A stretch of DNA of 64,000 bases from Oscillospiraceae bacterium (lineage in GTDB: Bacteria; Bacillota; Clostridia; Oscillospirales; Oscillospiraceae): the NCBI GenBank assembly GCA_017550645.1, contig JAFZOI010000013.1, positions 147,710-211,709 on the forward strand. The letters are read 5' to 3'. Every line of letters begins with the position of its first letter. The stretch's first letter is position 1. Shown here piece after piece: positions 18,491 to 27,780 of the stretch. Below the pieces are notes generated by a model. It ran no database searches. It was not told the origin of the DNA and worked only from the letters and a program-made list of their open reading frames with translations. The translations under genes were made by a program, and so were the position numbers.

Positions 18491-19981
18491 TTACATGGCC
18501 CCTCTGCGAGTGATCACAACGCAAATGGTCTTTAACAAGATATGAATGTCTTGTTTGAGGGACCAATTTTCTATGTATTCCCGATCCAAACGCACCACAG
18601 TGTCAAAATCACGGATCTTACTGCGTCCGCTGACTTGCCAGAGGCCTGTGATGCCCGGCCGTGTAGACATTCTGGATCTATGGGCGGGCTCGTATCGCTG
18701 CCATTCGTCCAAAGTTGGCGGACGTGTTCCGACCAGAGACATATCTCCCTTCAGAACGTTGAAAAACTGGGGAAGCTCATCCAGAGACAGGTCTCGGATC
18801 CATCCGCCGATTCCTTTTTTCCATTTTCCGTTCGGCAGCTGCTTCTGCCCGATAATACGCGGGTCATGTTCCAGCTTGAACATCAGCTGGTCCTTCTGGC
18901 CGCTTGTCTGTGCTAACTGCTCCTTGCGCGCTTCCGCGTCCATATACATACTGCGGAACTTGTACATTTGGAATTTTTTACCGTTTTCGCCGATACGGGT
19001 CTGCATGAAAAAGATGGGGCCGGGATCTGACAGCCAGATGGCAAGGCCCAAAAAAGGAGTGAGGAGCACGGTGATCAGGGAGCCGATCAGGCCTCCAACA
19101 ATATCCATGATACGTTTCAGAAATACATCACGGCCCGTGATATAGCCAAGTGACGTCGTAATAGTCAAGTGACCGCAGATCCATTCCACGTTTTTGTGTC
19201 TGGATTCAATATCGTCCAGATTCGTGAGGGCGGTATGTATGGTGATGCCCATGCGCATGAGGCTGTTGATCAGACTCACCGGCAGATCGGCCTTAGGCGA
19301 AACGTCCAGATACACCTCATCCACCCAGTTGTTGGTCAAGTATTGCTCTAATGTATCGGCCGTTGCGACTATGGGGATCGTTTCGACCTCCGGATACTGA
19401 TCCCAAAGGGGACGAAGAGCATTCCGCGCCTCCTCTTCGGAAGGATCTGTTCCCATGATAGCAAGGCCGGAGAAGCGATAGGTCCCGTAATTGGAACGGA
19501 GAATACGCGGGATGACAGTGGGTATCTGGGAAGCTTCCAGCGCGATCAGGAGAGAATAGCGGTTGAGTATGTGGTGTTTTTTCTTAAGGAAGCTTTTATA
19601 TGCCTGACGCATGATATAACAGGTCAGAACGTACAAAGGAAGGGCAAAGAGCGTGATCCTCAGCAGATCGGTCTCGGGCGCCTGACTCAGCAGTCTGAAT
19701 ACCAGAAGAATGAGGACAACATACCCCGTCTGGGCAAGAAGCCGGACCATCTCATCCCATGGCGTATGATGCAGTACGCTGTGATAGGTATCCATGACGA
19801 TCATCACGATCTGATTGACCAGAATGCTTTCCAAAACCAGCCTCCAGAAGAATCTGGAACCCAATACCCCTTCTTTTTCAATAATCAAGAATCCTATCAG
19901 GAGGCTGATAAAAATACAAATGTTGTCCAGAAGCATAAAATCAATATGCTGGGACCAGCCGCGTACTTTTCGTTTATACAT
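18491..19981 (-). CDS. Undecaprenyl-phosphate sugar-1-phosphate transferase (WbaP/CpsE type)
   Basis: 496 residues. Four or more N-terminal membrane segments and a CoA-binding-like central region (about 130-260) precede the C-terminal bacterial sugar transferase domain. That domain contains KRIMDIVGG, KFRSMYMDAE, SLDELPQFFNVLKGDMSLVGTRP and TGLWQVSGRS. It transfers the first sugar-1-phosphate to undecaprenyl phosphate at the inner membrane face. The sugar is not deducible. About 170 bases separate it from the upstream glycosyltransferase gene, a larger gap than elsewhere in the operon. Confidence 0.92.
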   Translation of the reverse strand: MYKRKVRGWSQHIDFMLLDNICIFISLLIGFLIIEKEGVLGSRFFWRLVLESILVNQIVMIVMDTYHSVLHHTPWDEMVRLLAQTGYVVLILLVFRLLSQAPETDLLRITLFALPLYVLTCYIMRQAYKSFLKKKHHILNRYSLLIALEASQIPTVIPRILRSNYGTYRFSGLAIMGTDPSEEEARNALRPLWDQYPEVETIPIVATADTLEQYLTNNWVDEVYLDVSPKADLPVSLINSLMRMGITIHTALTNLDDIESRHKNVEWICGHLTITTSLGYITGRDVFLKRIMDIVGGLIGSLITVLLTPFLGLAIWLSDPGPIFFMQTRIGENGKKFQMYKFRSMYMDAEARKEQLAQTSGQKDQLMFKLEHDPRIIGQKQLPNGKWKKGIGGWIRDLSLDELPQFFNVLKGDMSLVGTRPPTLDEWQRYEPAHRSRMSTRPGITGLWQVSGRSKIRDFDTVVRLDREYIENWSLKQDIHILLKTICVVITRRGAM

Positions 19982-20148
19982 TCTTCAACCCACTTCCCAT
20001 TGTTCAGGTGTTCCTGTAATTATCTGTTTTTAGCCGACAGAGAACATAATTGCCGTGAAAACGGAATACGGAGGCCGATGCGCGGACGGCGTTCGCCTTG
20101 AAGGCCGCAGTAGCGCCGCACAGACCATATCCGGAAAACCGCGGGAAA

Positions 20149-21186
20149 TCACCCCGATTGTTTTCCTTGCATTTTCTGCTGTCTGACCCGGGCTGCGCAG
20201 AGAAGCATAGCCGGATAATACATGTGCAGCTTAAGCAGAAGAATAACGGCCCCCACCTTTCGGGGCAAGCCGTTCACGGATACGAACGACAGCATATCCG
20301 ATTCACGGAGCTCCTCTTTCAAATGCCGCGCGGCATCTCGCAGGGCGGGTTCCGTCTCGGCGCGCCACTTGCCGGTACGAATGATCAGCATGGCCGCGTA
20401 TTCATTGAGCTGGCGGTCTGTATCCGGTCCCAGTCCGTTCAGATGCTCCCGCAAATACGAAACCAGATAAAAGAAACTCTTTGTAAGAAGATTCTCCCTG
20501 CTCTTGGCGCGGATGGAATCTTCGTTCGTTTTATTGTACATATACAAACGCTCGTTGCATATGTATACATTCCGGCAGTGCAGAAGACATTCGTATGTCA
20601 TGGGCACATCGGTAAAGACGCGGATCCTTTCTTCACGGGTATAATGCTCGAGCAACAATTCCCGCTTAAACGCCTTATCCCACGTGTGGGCTTGTATCAC
20701 GCCGCCTTGAAGTCCGTTCCGCCTATCCGTGATCAAAAACGGGAACACTTCTTTTTCCAGCCGTTCCCTGTCGTAATAGCCCTCCGGAACATTGTTTACG
20801 GTTTCTTCCAGATGGTCCTCGTATACGTTGTGCGCCGCAAAAAGCACCATATCGAGCGGCTCAGGCGACCGTGCGGCCGTTTCGTGGATGAATTGCAGCA
20901 TGTTTTCGAGTGCCCAGTCGTCACCGTCCAAAATGCAGACATAGTCTCCTCTGGCAGCGCGGATCCCCTCGTTACGGGCGGAGATCAGCCCGCCGTTGGG
21001 TTTATGTATCACCTGCACGCGGGTGTCGCGGGCGGCATAATCGTCGCAGATCTGCGGGCACCCGTCCGGCGAACCGTCGTCGATCAGAAGCAGTTCAAAA
21101 TCGGTATAGGTTTGAGCAAGGATGCTGTCCACACAGTGTCTCAGGTATTTCTCCACATTGTAGACAGGCACGACCACACTGATCAT
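20149..21186 (-). CDS. Family 2 glycosyltransferase
   Basis: 345 residues, GT-A fold. ISVVVPVYNVEKYL starts the domain, DDGSPDGC binds the nucleotide, and the metal-binding DXD-like motif is LDGDDW near residue 92. It adds a sugar to the lipid-linked repeat. Its start overlaps the flippase gene's stop by four bases (21183-21186). Substrate unknown. Confidence 0.9.
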   Translation of the reverse strand: MISVVVPVYNVEKYLRHCVDSILAQTYTDFELLLIDDGSPDGCPQICDDYAARDTRVQVIHKPNGGLISARNEGIRAARGDYVCILDGDDWALENMLQFIHETAARSPEPLDMVLFAAHNVYEDHLEETVNNVPEGYYDRERLEKEVFPFLITDRRNGLQGGVIQAHTWDKAFKRELLLEHYTREERIRVFTDVPMTYECLLHCRNVYICNERLYMYNKTNEDSIRAKSRENLLTKSFFYLVSYLREHLNGLGPDTDRQLNEYAAMLIIRTGKWRAETEPALRDAARHLKEELRESDMLSFVSVNGLPRKVGAVILLLKLHMYYPAMLLCAARVRQQKMQGKQSG

Positions 21187-22748
21187 TCTTCCGTTCCCCT
21201 TTCAGTATCCTGCGTCGTTCTGCCTCTGGACAAGAGGCTCTGTTTCAATTGCGAAACGCTCTCCCTGAACACAGGATTCCGTCCGTAAGCAACATAGTAG
21301 AAAAGATTCGGCACCAGAAAGCTCACTGCGGCGTTAAGAATGAGAGTTGGCCAAACATTCAGCGAAAACAGGCTGCAGATCAACCACGACGCCCCGCAGG
21401 AGATCAAAGCCACCGCCGTCAGCCCGCAGAATAACCGTATATACTTTCCCATAAACTGACGGGGAAACACCTCTCGAAACAGGTTGTGGAACAGCCATGG
21501 GATCTGAATGATGACGATGGAAAAAACCGAGGAAAGCAGGACTCCATACAGCCCCAGCCATCGGACGGTCGCCAGATTAAGACCAAGATTGACAAGAGCC
21601 GCCGTCATAGGCCTCCAGCGATCGATCCGCCAGATGCCTGCAGCATCCTTGAACATATTGGTCAATTTGTTTGCACCCATGGAGTAGTAATAGACGACGA
21701 AGCACAGTGACAACCCTACGGAGAGCATATTCTTCTCGCCCATCCATATCTGTATAAACGGCTGATACATACACAGCAGCATGGAGCTGCTTATTCCAAG
21801 CACCCAGATGTACAGAATGCTGATCTTCTCGAGATCCCGGTAATTCGTCTCTTTGCTCTCCATGACCAGCTTATTGCCGACCCCGGCCATGCAGGCGTTG
21901 AGAAGCACGACCAGCATCATGCGAAGCGCCGTAATGATGAAATAATAATTCTGATATAGCGCCAGCACGGTCAGACCCATGAAGGCGGATATGACCAGAG
22001 TATCCGCGGCGTCGAAGACCGTAGCGGAAAGCTTGGAGGTGAACAAGTCCCGCACCCTGCGGAAGATATCGAGCGTTTTTTCCTTCGGCAGCTTCCCTGC
22101 GGGCACATACCGGGGATACATTTTCGCTGCGCATACGGCAGTCATCAGGTTAATGGCGAGCTGACACAGCAGCTGTATAGCCAGATAAAGATAATAGTTT
22201 CGTGTAAAAACAAGAATCAGGATCTTCAGGGTATATTCTGCCACCCGCACGATCAGGCTGACCTTGCTGATCACGTCCCGTCGCTGGTGCGCCTGAAGCA
22301 GACTGCTCTTATATGCAAGCAGCCAATACGTCAGCACCGTATTTCCCAGATTCATCAGGAACAGGACGTACAGGTTCATTCCGGCGGGGACATCGCCCTT
22401 GATGAGATTCCGGAGAAAAGGCATCAAAAGCAGTCCCACTGCCGCTATTATCAGGCCGATGATCCTGTAGAGGGTGCGATACAGGCGCAGCAAAGCGCAG
22501 ATGGTATCGGTATCCTCCTCGGCGATCGGCCTGTACATGCTGAACACCATGGCGCTGCCTACGCCGAGCTCTGCCAGATTCAAAAACGTCAGGATCGACT
22601 TGAACAGGCCGTTCAGTCCCAGATATTCGGTCCCCAGAAAGTGCAGCATGACAGAGCGAATGACGAAAGGAAACAGCAGATTGACTATTTCCAACGTTCC
22701 GTCAAACACAACGTTTCTTGCGGCATTCCTTGTGCGTTCAAGCTTCAT
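21183..22748 (-). CDS. Wzx-type lipid-linked oligosaccharide flippase
   Basis: 521 residues with about 12-14 predicted membrane segments. It begins with a cationic stretch, then VIRSVMLHFLGTEYLGLNGLFKSILTFL, matches the polysaccharide-biosynthesis (MATE/MOP superfamily) pattern. It would move the undecaprenyl-linked repeat unit to the outer face for polymerisation by the Wzy-like protein at 26.4-27.8 kb. Coupled to the following glycosyltransferase by an ATGA overlap. Confidence 0.88.
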   Translation of the reverse strand: MKLERTRNAARNVVFDGTLEIVNLLFPFVIRSVMLHFLGTEYLGLNGLFKSILTFLNLAELGVGSAMVFSMYRPIAEEDTDTICALLRLYRTLYRIIGLIIAAVGLLLMPFLRNLIKGDVPAGMNLYVLFLMNLGNTVLTYWLLAYKSSLLQAHQRRDVISKVSLIVRVAEYTLKILILVFTRNYYLYLAIQLLCQLAINLMTAVCAAKMYPRYVPAGKLPKEKTLDIFRRVRDLFTSKLSATVFDAADTLVISAFMGLTVLALYQNYYFIITALRMMLVVLLNACMAGVGNKLVMESKETNYRDLEKISILYIWVLGISSSMLLCMYQPFIQIWMGEKNMLSVGLSLCFVVYYYSMGANKLTNMFKDAAGIWRIDRWRPMTAALVNLGLNLATVRWLGLYGVLLSSVFSIVIIQIPWLFHNLFREVFPRQFMGKYIRLFCGLTAVALISCGASWLICSLFSLNVWPTLILNAAVSFLVPNLFYYVAYGRNPVFRESVSQLKQSLLSRGRTTQDTERGTEE

Positions 22749-22817
22749 GACGTGTGCGGTGATCCTTTCTCAAACGGATTGCAGGGAATTTCCGGATCCC
22801 TTCTGCCATGCGCAGGC

Positions 22818-23969
22818 TCAGCCATCCAGCAGACTTCTGTACAATTCGTCGGTTTGTGCCGTGATATCCAGCCAAGTGTATTTGGATGAAATTTTCCCCC
22901 GGGCTTCGCCGCGATGCGCCTCCGCCTTTTCGGGATGGTCGCATAGATCCTGCAGCGTTTCCCGCAAGGCTTCCACATTCCCGCGCGGGAAGGTGACGCC
23001 GCAGCCGTCCAGCACATCCGCGCATTCACCGATATCCGAGGTCACGCAGCAGCATCCGTAATTCATGGCTTCCAGAAGAGAAAGCGGCATTCCCTCCAGA
23101 TCGCTTGGCAGCACATACATGTATGCGTTGCTGTATAATTCCTCCGCGACAAGTCCCTGCTGAAAACCGGTGAAGATGATGGAGTCGGCGTCCCCGGCCA
23201 TGTCGTACAGGTGCTGCACATAATCATTCGTATCCGATGCGCCCCCGACGATCACCAGTTTTTTATCCGTCCGGAGCATCTGATATGCTTTGATGAGGTA
23301 ATGGATCCCTTTCTCCGGCACCAGACGGCCAAGAAACAGGATATATTCCCGTGGAGCGAGGCCGAACTGCTTGGTGATCTCACAGGCCGGCCGGATTTCG
23401 GCAGGGTCGATCCCGTTGGGGATCAGTACGGTCTCACGTCCGTATCTCTCGCGAAAATACGTCCGCACTCCCTCGCTGAGCACAATGATGCTGTGCGCGT
23501 GGCGGACGGCCGCTTTCTCGCCCCACATGATGTACGCAGAAGCAAGCTTCCCCCATTTTTGACGCATATGGTCAAGCCCGTGGACCGTGACCACGACCTT
23601 TTTGCCGAGCAGCCTCGGCAGCCAGCAGAGGACGCACGGCCCCTCCGTATGAAAGTGTACCAGATCAAAGCGACGGAAAGAGGACATCACCGTCGCGATC
23701 ACCGAAGAAGACATGGCTGCCAGTCCGCGGCGATCCACGGTCGGCGTCCAGATCAGATGAACGCCCCGGTATTCCCGCGTCAGCTTCCCGTCTTTTCTCT
23801 GTTTTTTGAGTTGTTTATTCGTCCTGTTATAACAGGTAACATCATATCCGATCTCTGCAAGGTGCGGCGCAAGGTTGCTGACGACGACCTCCACCCCTCC
23901 GTCTCTGGACGGGATATATTTATGTCCGATCATTGCGATCCGTTTTTGCGCTTTCTGCATGTTTTTCAT
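22818..23969 (-). CDS. Family 4 glycosyltransferase
   Basis: 383 residues, GT-B fold. The N-terminal domain has RIAMIGHKYIPSRDGGVEVVVSNLAPHL. The C-terminal donor-binding domain has FLGRLVPEKGIHYLI and the EX7E block of ALEA-type sequence (LPSDLEGMPLSLLEAMNYGCC). It is a retaining enzyme using a nucleotide-sugar donor. A second ATG three codons inside (23960) is an equally possible start; neither has a strong ribosome binding site. Confidence 0.88.
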   Translation of the reverse strand: MKNMQKAQKRIAMIGHKYIPSRDGGVEVVVSNLAPHLAEIGYDVTCYNRTNKQLKKQRKDGKLTREYRGVHLIWTPTVDRRGLAAMSSSVIATVMSSFRRFDLVHFHTEGPCVLCWLPRLLGKKVVVTVHGLDHMRQKWGKLASAYIMWGEKAAVRHAHSIIVLSEGVRTYFRERYGRETVLIPNGIDPAEIRPACEITKQFGLAPREYILFLGRLVPEKGIHYLIKAYQMLRTDKKLVIVGGASDTNDYVQHLYDMAGDADSIIFTGFQQGLVAEELYSNAYMYVLPSDLEGMPLSLLEAMNYGCCCVTSDIGECADVLDGCGVTFPRGNVEALRETLQDLCDHPEKAEAHRGEARGKISSKYTWLDITAQTDELYRSLLDG

Positions 23970-24034
23970 TCCGTCCCTTCAAAACAGACGACCGCAGTTT
24001 ATCCGGCTCCTGTCCGTGTCGCCTGCGGCCGTGT

Positions 24035-25156
24035 TCAGAGATTTGCGCAGCGTGCCGCCATCTCCAGATAGATCTTCTGCAGTCTCCGCGCTTCTTCATG
24101 AATATCATATCCCGCCCGACGGACAATGTCCATTCCCGGGACCCGATCTGTCTTCGCCTGCCCTGCTGCCACGATCTCTCCGGCCCATTCCGCATCGTCA
24201 GCCTGAAGGGAGATCCTGCGCGTCTCCGGAGAGAGCAGGACCTCGTCGGTGACCCGATCGGAGAAAACGCACGGCAATCCTGCCGCCTGCGCCTCGATGC
24301 CGACCACGGGAAGCCCCTCGAACAGCGAAGGCAGCACAAAGCAGTCCATCGCCTGATACCATCCGCTGACGTCAGCCATTTGGCCAAGAAAGAGCACCTT
24401 GTCCCGGATCCCCATGGCCCGGGCCTTTTCTTCTACGGACTGCTCCAGCTCTCCCGTGCCGATCAGCGCGAGACGAGCATCGGGAACAGCCTTTGCGGCC
24501 TCCGCAAAAATATCCAGCAGACGAGTGTGGTTTTTCTGAACGTTGAATCTTCCCACATGGCCGATCACGAAGCATTTTTCCAAGCCATGCAGCTGCCTCA
24601 GACGCGCACGTTCTTCCTGACGGAAGGCAAATTTCGACACGTCTATCGCGTTGCGCATGATGAATCCGGACTCGTTCCACCGCTTTTCTCCGTAATAGTA
24701 TATCCCCGCGTCCCTTCCGCAACTCCAATAATCCGTTGCCGCGCCGGGAAGGAGCTGCTTGCAGACGAGCTTCAGCGGATACTTGTAATCCCGTATGATC
24801 TGCGTGTTATGCGCATGCGCGATCCGGACCTTGAGCCCGGCGTCTTTGGCGCTTTGAAGGGCGTAATACCCCATGGCTTCGTTGTGAGCGTGGACGATCT
24901 TGATATCGGGATCGCTGTGCAGAAGCTCCGCCACAAACCGCTTGTATCGTGGAAAATGCAGGGGGTTAAGGCCCGGGCTGACGAAAACCCGCCCGCCCAT
25001 GCAGCGTATCTCCTCGTCATATTCCCCCGGAACCGGTTTGTTCGCCAGAAAGTCAAACTGGATCTGACTGCGGTCGATCTCCCGGTAATAGTTCATCAGC
25101 ATGGTTTCGATACCGGCGCGCGCCATATTGCTGACGGAATGCAGCACACGAAGCAT
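24035..25156 (-). CDS. Family 4 (EpsF-like) glycosyltransferase
   Basis: 373 residues. The N terminus LRVLHSVSNMARAGIETMLMNYYR, with the Gly-Ile-Glu-Thr loop, and the C-terminal VGRFNVQKNH plus PSLFEGLPVVGIEAQAAGLPC donor site are typical of EpsF/CapM-like GT4 enzymes. Catalyses another transfer in repeat assembly. It lies 65 bases downstream-to-start of the neighbouring GT4 gene, in the same orientation. Confidence 0.88.
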   Translation of the reverse strand: MLRVLHSVSNMARAGIETMLMNYYREIDRSQIQFDFLANKPVPGEYDEEIRCMGGRVFVSPGLNPLHFPRYKRFVAELLHSDPDIKIVHAHNEAMGYYALQSAKDAGLKVRIAHAHNTQIIRDYKYPLKLVCKQLLPGAATDYWSCGRDAGIYYYGEKRWNESGFIMRNAIDVSKFAFRQEERARLRQLHGLEKCFVIGHVGRFNVQKNHTRLLDIFAEAAKAVPDARLALIGTGELEQSVEEKARAMGIRDKVLFLGQMADVSGWYQAMDCFVLPSLFEGLPVVGIEAQAAGLPCVFSDRVTDEVLLSPETRRISLQADDAEWAGEIVAAGQAKTDRVPGMDIVRRAGYDIHEEARRLQKIYLEMAARCANL

Positions 25157-25196
25157 TTTCCCGTTCCTCCCGTTACTTTTGGATCACGGCGCGCGC

Positions 25197-26381
25197 TCAG
25201 CCTCCGCCGTTCATGCGGTGAAGGATCTGATACGTCCGCTCGCAGTTCATCTCGTCCCGAACCGAGTAAAAAGCCTCCAGACGGTCCAGATAATCTTTCT
25301 GCATACGGAAATCATTTCCGGCGCATTCCATTACGGCGTTGATCAGCGCTTCCTCCGTTGTGACGACGGGGCCGAAACCGTGCTTGACATATGAGAAATA
25401 CCCTTCTTGATAATGGTATTTCCGGAAATCCTCCATATCGAACTGGTAGTAGATCACCGGCTTTTCCAAATAACCTGCGTCGAAAAAAACACTGGAATAA
25501 TCCGTGATCAGCAGGCTGCAGCGCATGAGCAGCGTCTGGACGTCGTAATCCCGCCAATCGGCAAGTACGATCCGCTTCGATGGCGATTTGAACTTATCCA
25601 GCTCTTTCTGCAGCTCGATGTGAGGATAAAAAATCAGCTTGAGATCGCGCTCCTCAAGGAGATCGAGCAGGCGCGGGTTTTCCAGCAGGGACTGAAACCG
25701 CCGGTAAAAAGCCGTCTCATAAAAACGCTCCCCCTGAGGATAATCCGAGCCACGCCATGTCGGCATCACAAGGATCTCATCGGAAGGATCGCATCCCCGG
25801 ACAAGATTGTCGAAGCGGCACAGCCCGGTATACTGAACGACCCCCTCCGGGAAACCGAATTCGGAAACGAGATAATCATACTCCAGCTTTCCGCCGCTGG
25901 CGAAGAAATCGACCTTCATTGCAGGATATCGCATCCACTTCATCTCGGCCATGATGATCCCATGCTGTAGAAAGATCTGCTTTCCTCTCGGACGTATCCC
26001 GACCTGACGCAGATGATAATACGCCATCAGATCCGGAGATGCGGGCTGCACATGGGTACCGATCAACATGTCGGCCGCAAGATACGTCAGATAGTGCCGA
26101 ATAGACTTCCATGCGACGGTCCTGCCAAGCTGAGAGACCTTGCCGAAGTCCGGACTGGCCGTGTCTATCACATAGCATGCGTTAATCTGCGGCTGCCGCT
26201 CCCGCAAATAGCGAAAAAACCAGTATGCGTTATCCCTTGCGTCGAACCCGCGTTCCATCACCAGCCAGAGGTGACGGTATGCCTCGTTCGTTCTGCGCAG
26301 CAGCGCGGCAACGGGCCAAAGCACGATAAGGAGAAACACGTTTTTCAGATAAACCGGCAATCGCTTTAGTTTATTCCGCAT
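25197..26381 (-). CDS. CDP-glycerol glycerophosphotransferase-like protein (TagF/TagB family)
   Basis: 394 residues. GKQIFLQHGI near residue 133, PTWRGSD near 190, YPHIELQKEL and LITDYSSVFFDAGYLEKPVIYYQFD near 290-315 are the conserved blocks of CDP-glycerol:poly(glycerophosphate) transferases. It probably adds glycerol phosphate, or a related polyol phosphate, to the polymer. No TagD-like CDP-glycerol synthase is in the cluster. The ATG at 26381 is chosen for its GGAAGGAAAAGG upstream; it overlaps the end of the polymerase gene by 11 bases. Confidence 0.85.
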   Translation of the reverse strand: MRNKLKRLPVYLKNVFLLIVLWPVAALLRRTNEAYRHLWLVMERGFDARDNAYWFFRYLRERQPQINACYVIDTASPDFGKVSQLGRTVAWKSIRHYLTYLAADMLIGTHVQPASPDLMAYYHLRQVGIRPRGKQIFLQHGIIMAEMKWMRYPAMKVDFFASGGKLEYDYLVSEFGFPEGVVQYTGLCRFDNLVRGCDPSDEILVMPTWRGSDYPQGERFYETAFYRRFQSLLENPRLLDLLEERDLKLIFYPHIELQKELDKFKSPSKRIVLADWRDYDVQTLLMRCSLLITDYSSVFFDAGYLEKPVIYYQFDMEDFRKYHYQEGYFSYVKHGFGPVVTTEEALINAVMECAGNDFRMQKDYLDRLEAFYSVRDEMNCERTYQILHRMNGGG

Positions 26382-27780
26382 GTTCGCCTTTTCCTTCCAT
26401 TTCGATAAGCCAGATCTCATTGGCCGCTTCTTCCGGCGTCGGCGCGTTCCATTGCGGTCGAGCTTTTCTCTCCGCGATCCGGTAGCTGTAGCTCATGGGG
26501 ATCAGCCTCAAGCCGATGCAGCTCCAGAAATAGAACGCGGTGTTATCTGTCAGATAAGTCACCGTCATATAGCACAAAAGCGCCATATACAGCATACCGG
26601 TTTCCATGTTATGCTTCTTCATCCAGTAAGAGGGATACAGGATATAATGGATGCCCGCCCACAGGGTGAAGCCCAGTGCGCCAAGTTCAATAAAGACTCT
26701 TAAGATATCATTGTGCAGCGGGTACGCCCGGTTGATGAGGCCTTCCTCATACCATTGGTTCACCAGATCGGTGACGCCTTCAAAGCCCAGCCCCTTCCAG
26801 AAAGGAGAAAGCTCATAGTATTCGTTGGGCAGGCTCCACAGCACGTCGCGGCCCATCGTGTCGATCCCGAGCGACTCCAAAAACGTCACCAGGATTCCGG
26901 ACCGCGTCAGATAGAGATAGACATAGAAAAACAGGACCAGAGCGATCCCTGCCGTAAGGATCAGCTTCCCCGGTTTTCTGACTTTGCGGAGCAATATCAC
27001 ATACAAGCACACGAGAAGTATCGCCGGCAGAATGCTGCGCTTCAACCCCAGCAGAATGAAAAAGAGGGAGAGGATCACACCACAGCGCCGCATTCGTTTT
27101 TCCGATAGCGTACTTTTCGGCGCGAACATCATATAATAGATGAAGAATTGTCCGAACAGAAAGGTTATGTCATGGATCTCCAATGCGCGGACAAACCCTT
27201 CCGCACTTCCAAAGGTGACGATGCAGGTCACAACGGATGAAATGCTCTCTTTCAAGCCGTACTTTGGCAATTCCAGCAGTATAATGGCCGTATTGGTGAC
27301 GCACATGCTGAGAAAAAGAAAATTGATCGCTCTGTCCTCCAGCAGATAACACATGAATACGGCATAGATGATGGTGATCGTTTGGAACAGGATCTTCTGC
27401 TCTGCCCTGCTGATGGAAGCCGCCTGTGAAAGATCCGTGATCCATATGTACATGCTGATCAGTGTATAAACGGCAATCGGAATCAGAAATATCGGGAAAT
27501 AGCCCAACGCTTTTTTCAGCTTTACTATATCAGCGGCTATGAGAAAATTCAGGAAAGCGCAAATGATCGTCCCCAACACGGCCGCCTTAGGCAGCGCCCC
27601 GTACGCATCGTTGAGGACCTTCCAGTCTCCGAGGCCGGCGAGAACGGTGCATAAAACAGCAAGAAATACGACAACGAGCGGACATTCCTTCCTCGATCTG
27701 TGCAGTCTCTCGCTGTTATCTCCGTTAAGCAGGCTTTTACTGTGCGTCACTGTCTTTCTCCGTGACCCTCGTTTCTGCAT
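26371..27780 (-). CDS. Wzy-like polysaccharide polymerase / O-antigen ligase-type membrane protein
   Basis: 469 residues with about ten to twelve hydrophobic segments and a large external loop (about 300-365) that contains the YPLHNDILRVFIELGALGF motif typical of O-antigen ligase/polymerase proteins. It would polymerise flipped repeat units outside the membrane. The N-terminal ~35 residues are charged, and the true start may be internal. It overlaps the Wzz-GGDEF gene by 44 bases. Confidence 0.8.
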   Translation of the reverse strand: MQKRGSRRKTVTHSKSLLNGDNSERLHRSRKECPLVVVFLAVLCTVLAGLGDWKVLNDAYGALPKAAVLGTIICAFLNFLIAADIVKLKKALGYFPIFLIPIAVYTLISMYIWITDLSQAASISRAEQKILFQTITIIYAVFMCYLLEDRAINFLFLSMCVTNTAIILLELPKYGLKESISSVVTCIVTFGSAEGFVRALEIHDITFLFGQFFIYYMMFAPKSTLSEKRMRRCGVILSLFFILLGLKRSILPAILLVCLYVILLRKVRKPGKLILTAGIALVLFFYVYLYLTRSGILVTFLESLGIDTMGRDVLWSLPNEYYELSPFWKGLGFEGVTDLVNQWYEEGLINRAYPLHNDILRVFIELGALGFTLWAGIHYILYPSYWMKKHNMETGMLYMALLCYMTVTYLTDNTAFYFWSCIGLRLIPMSYSYRIAERKARPQWNAPTPEEAANEIWLIEMEGKGEHAE

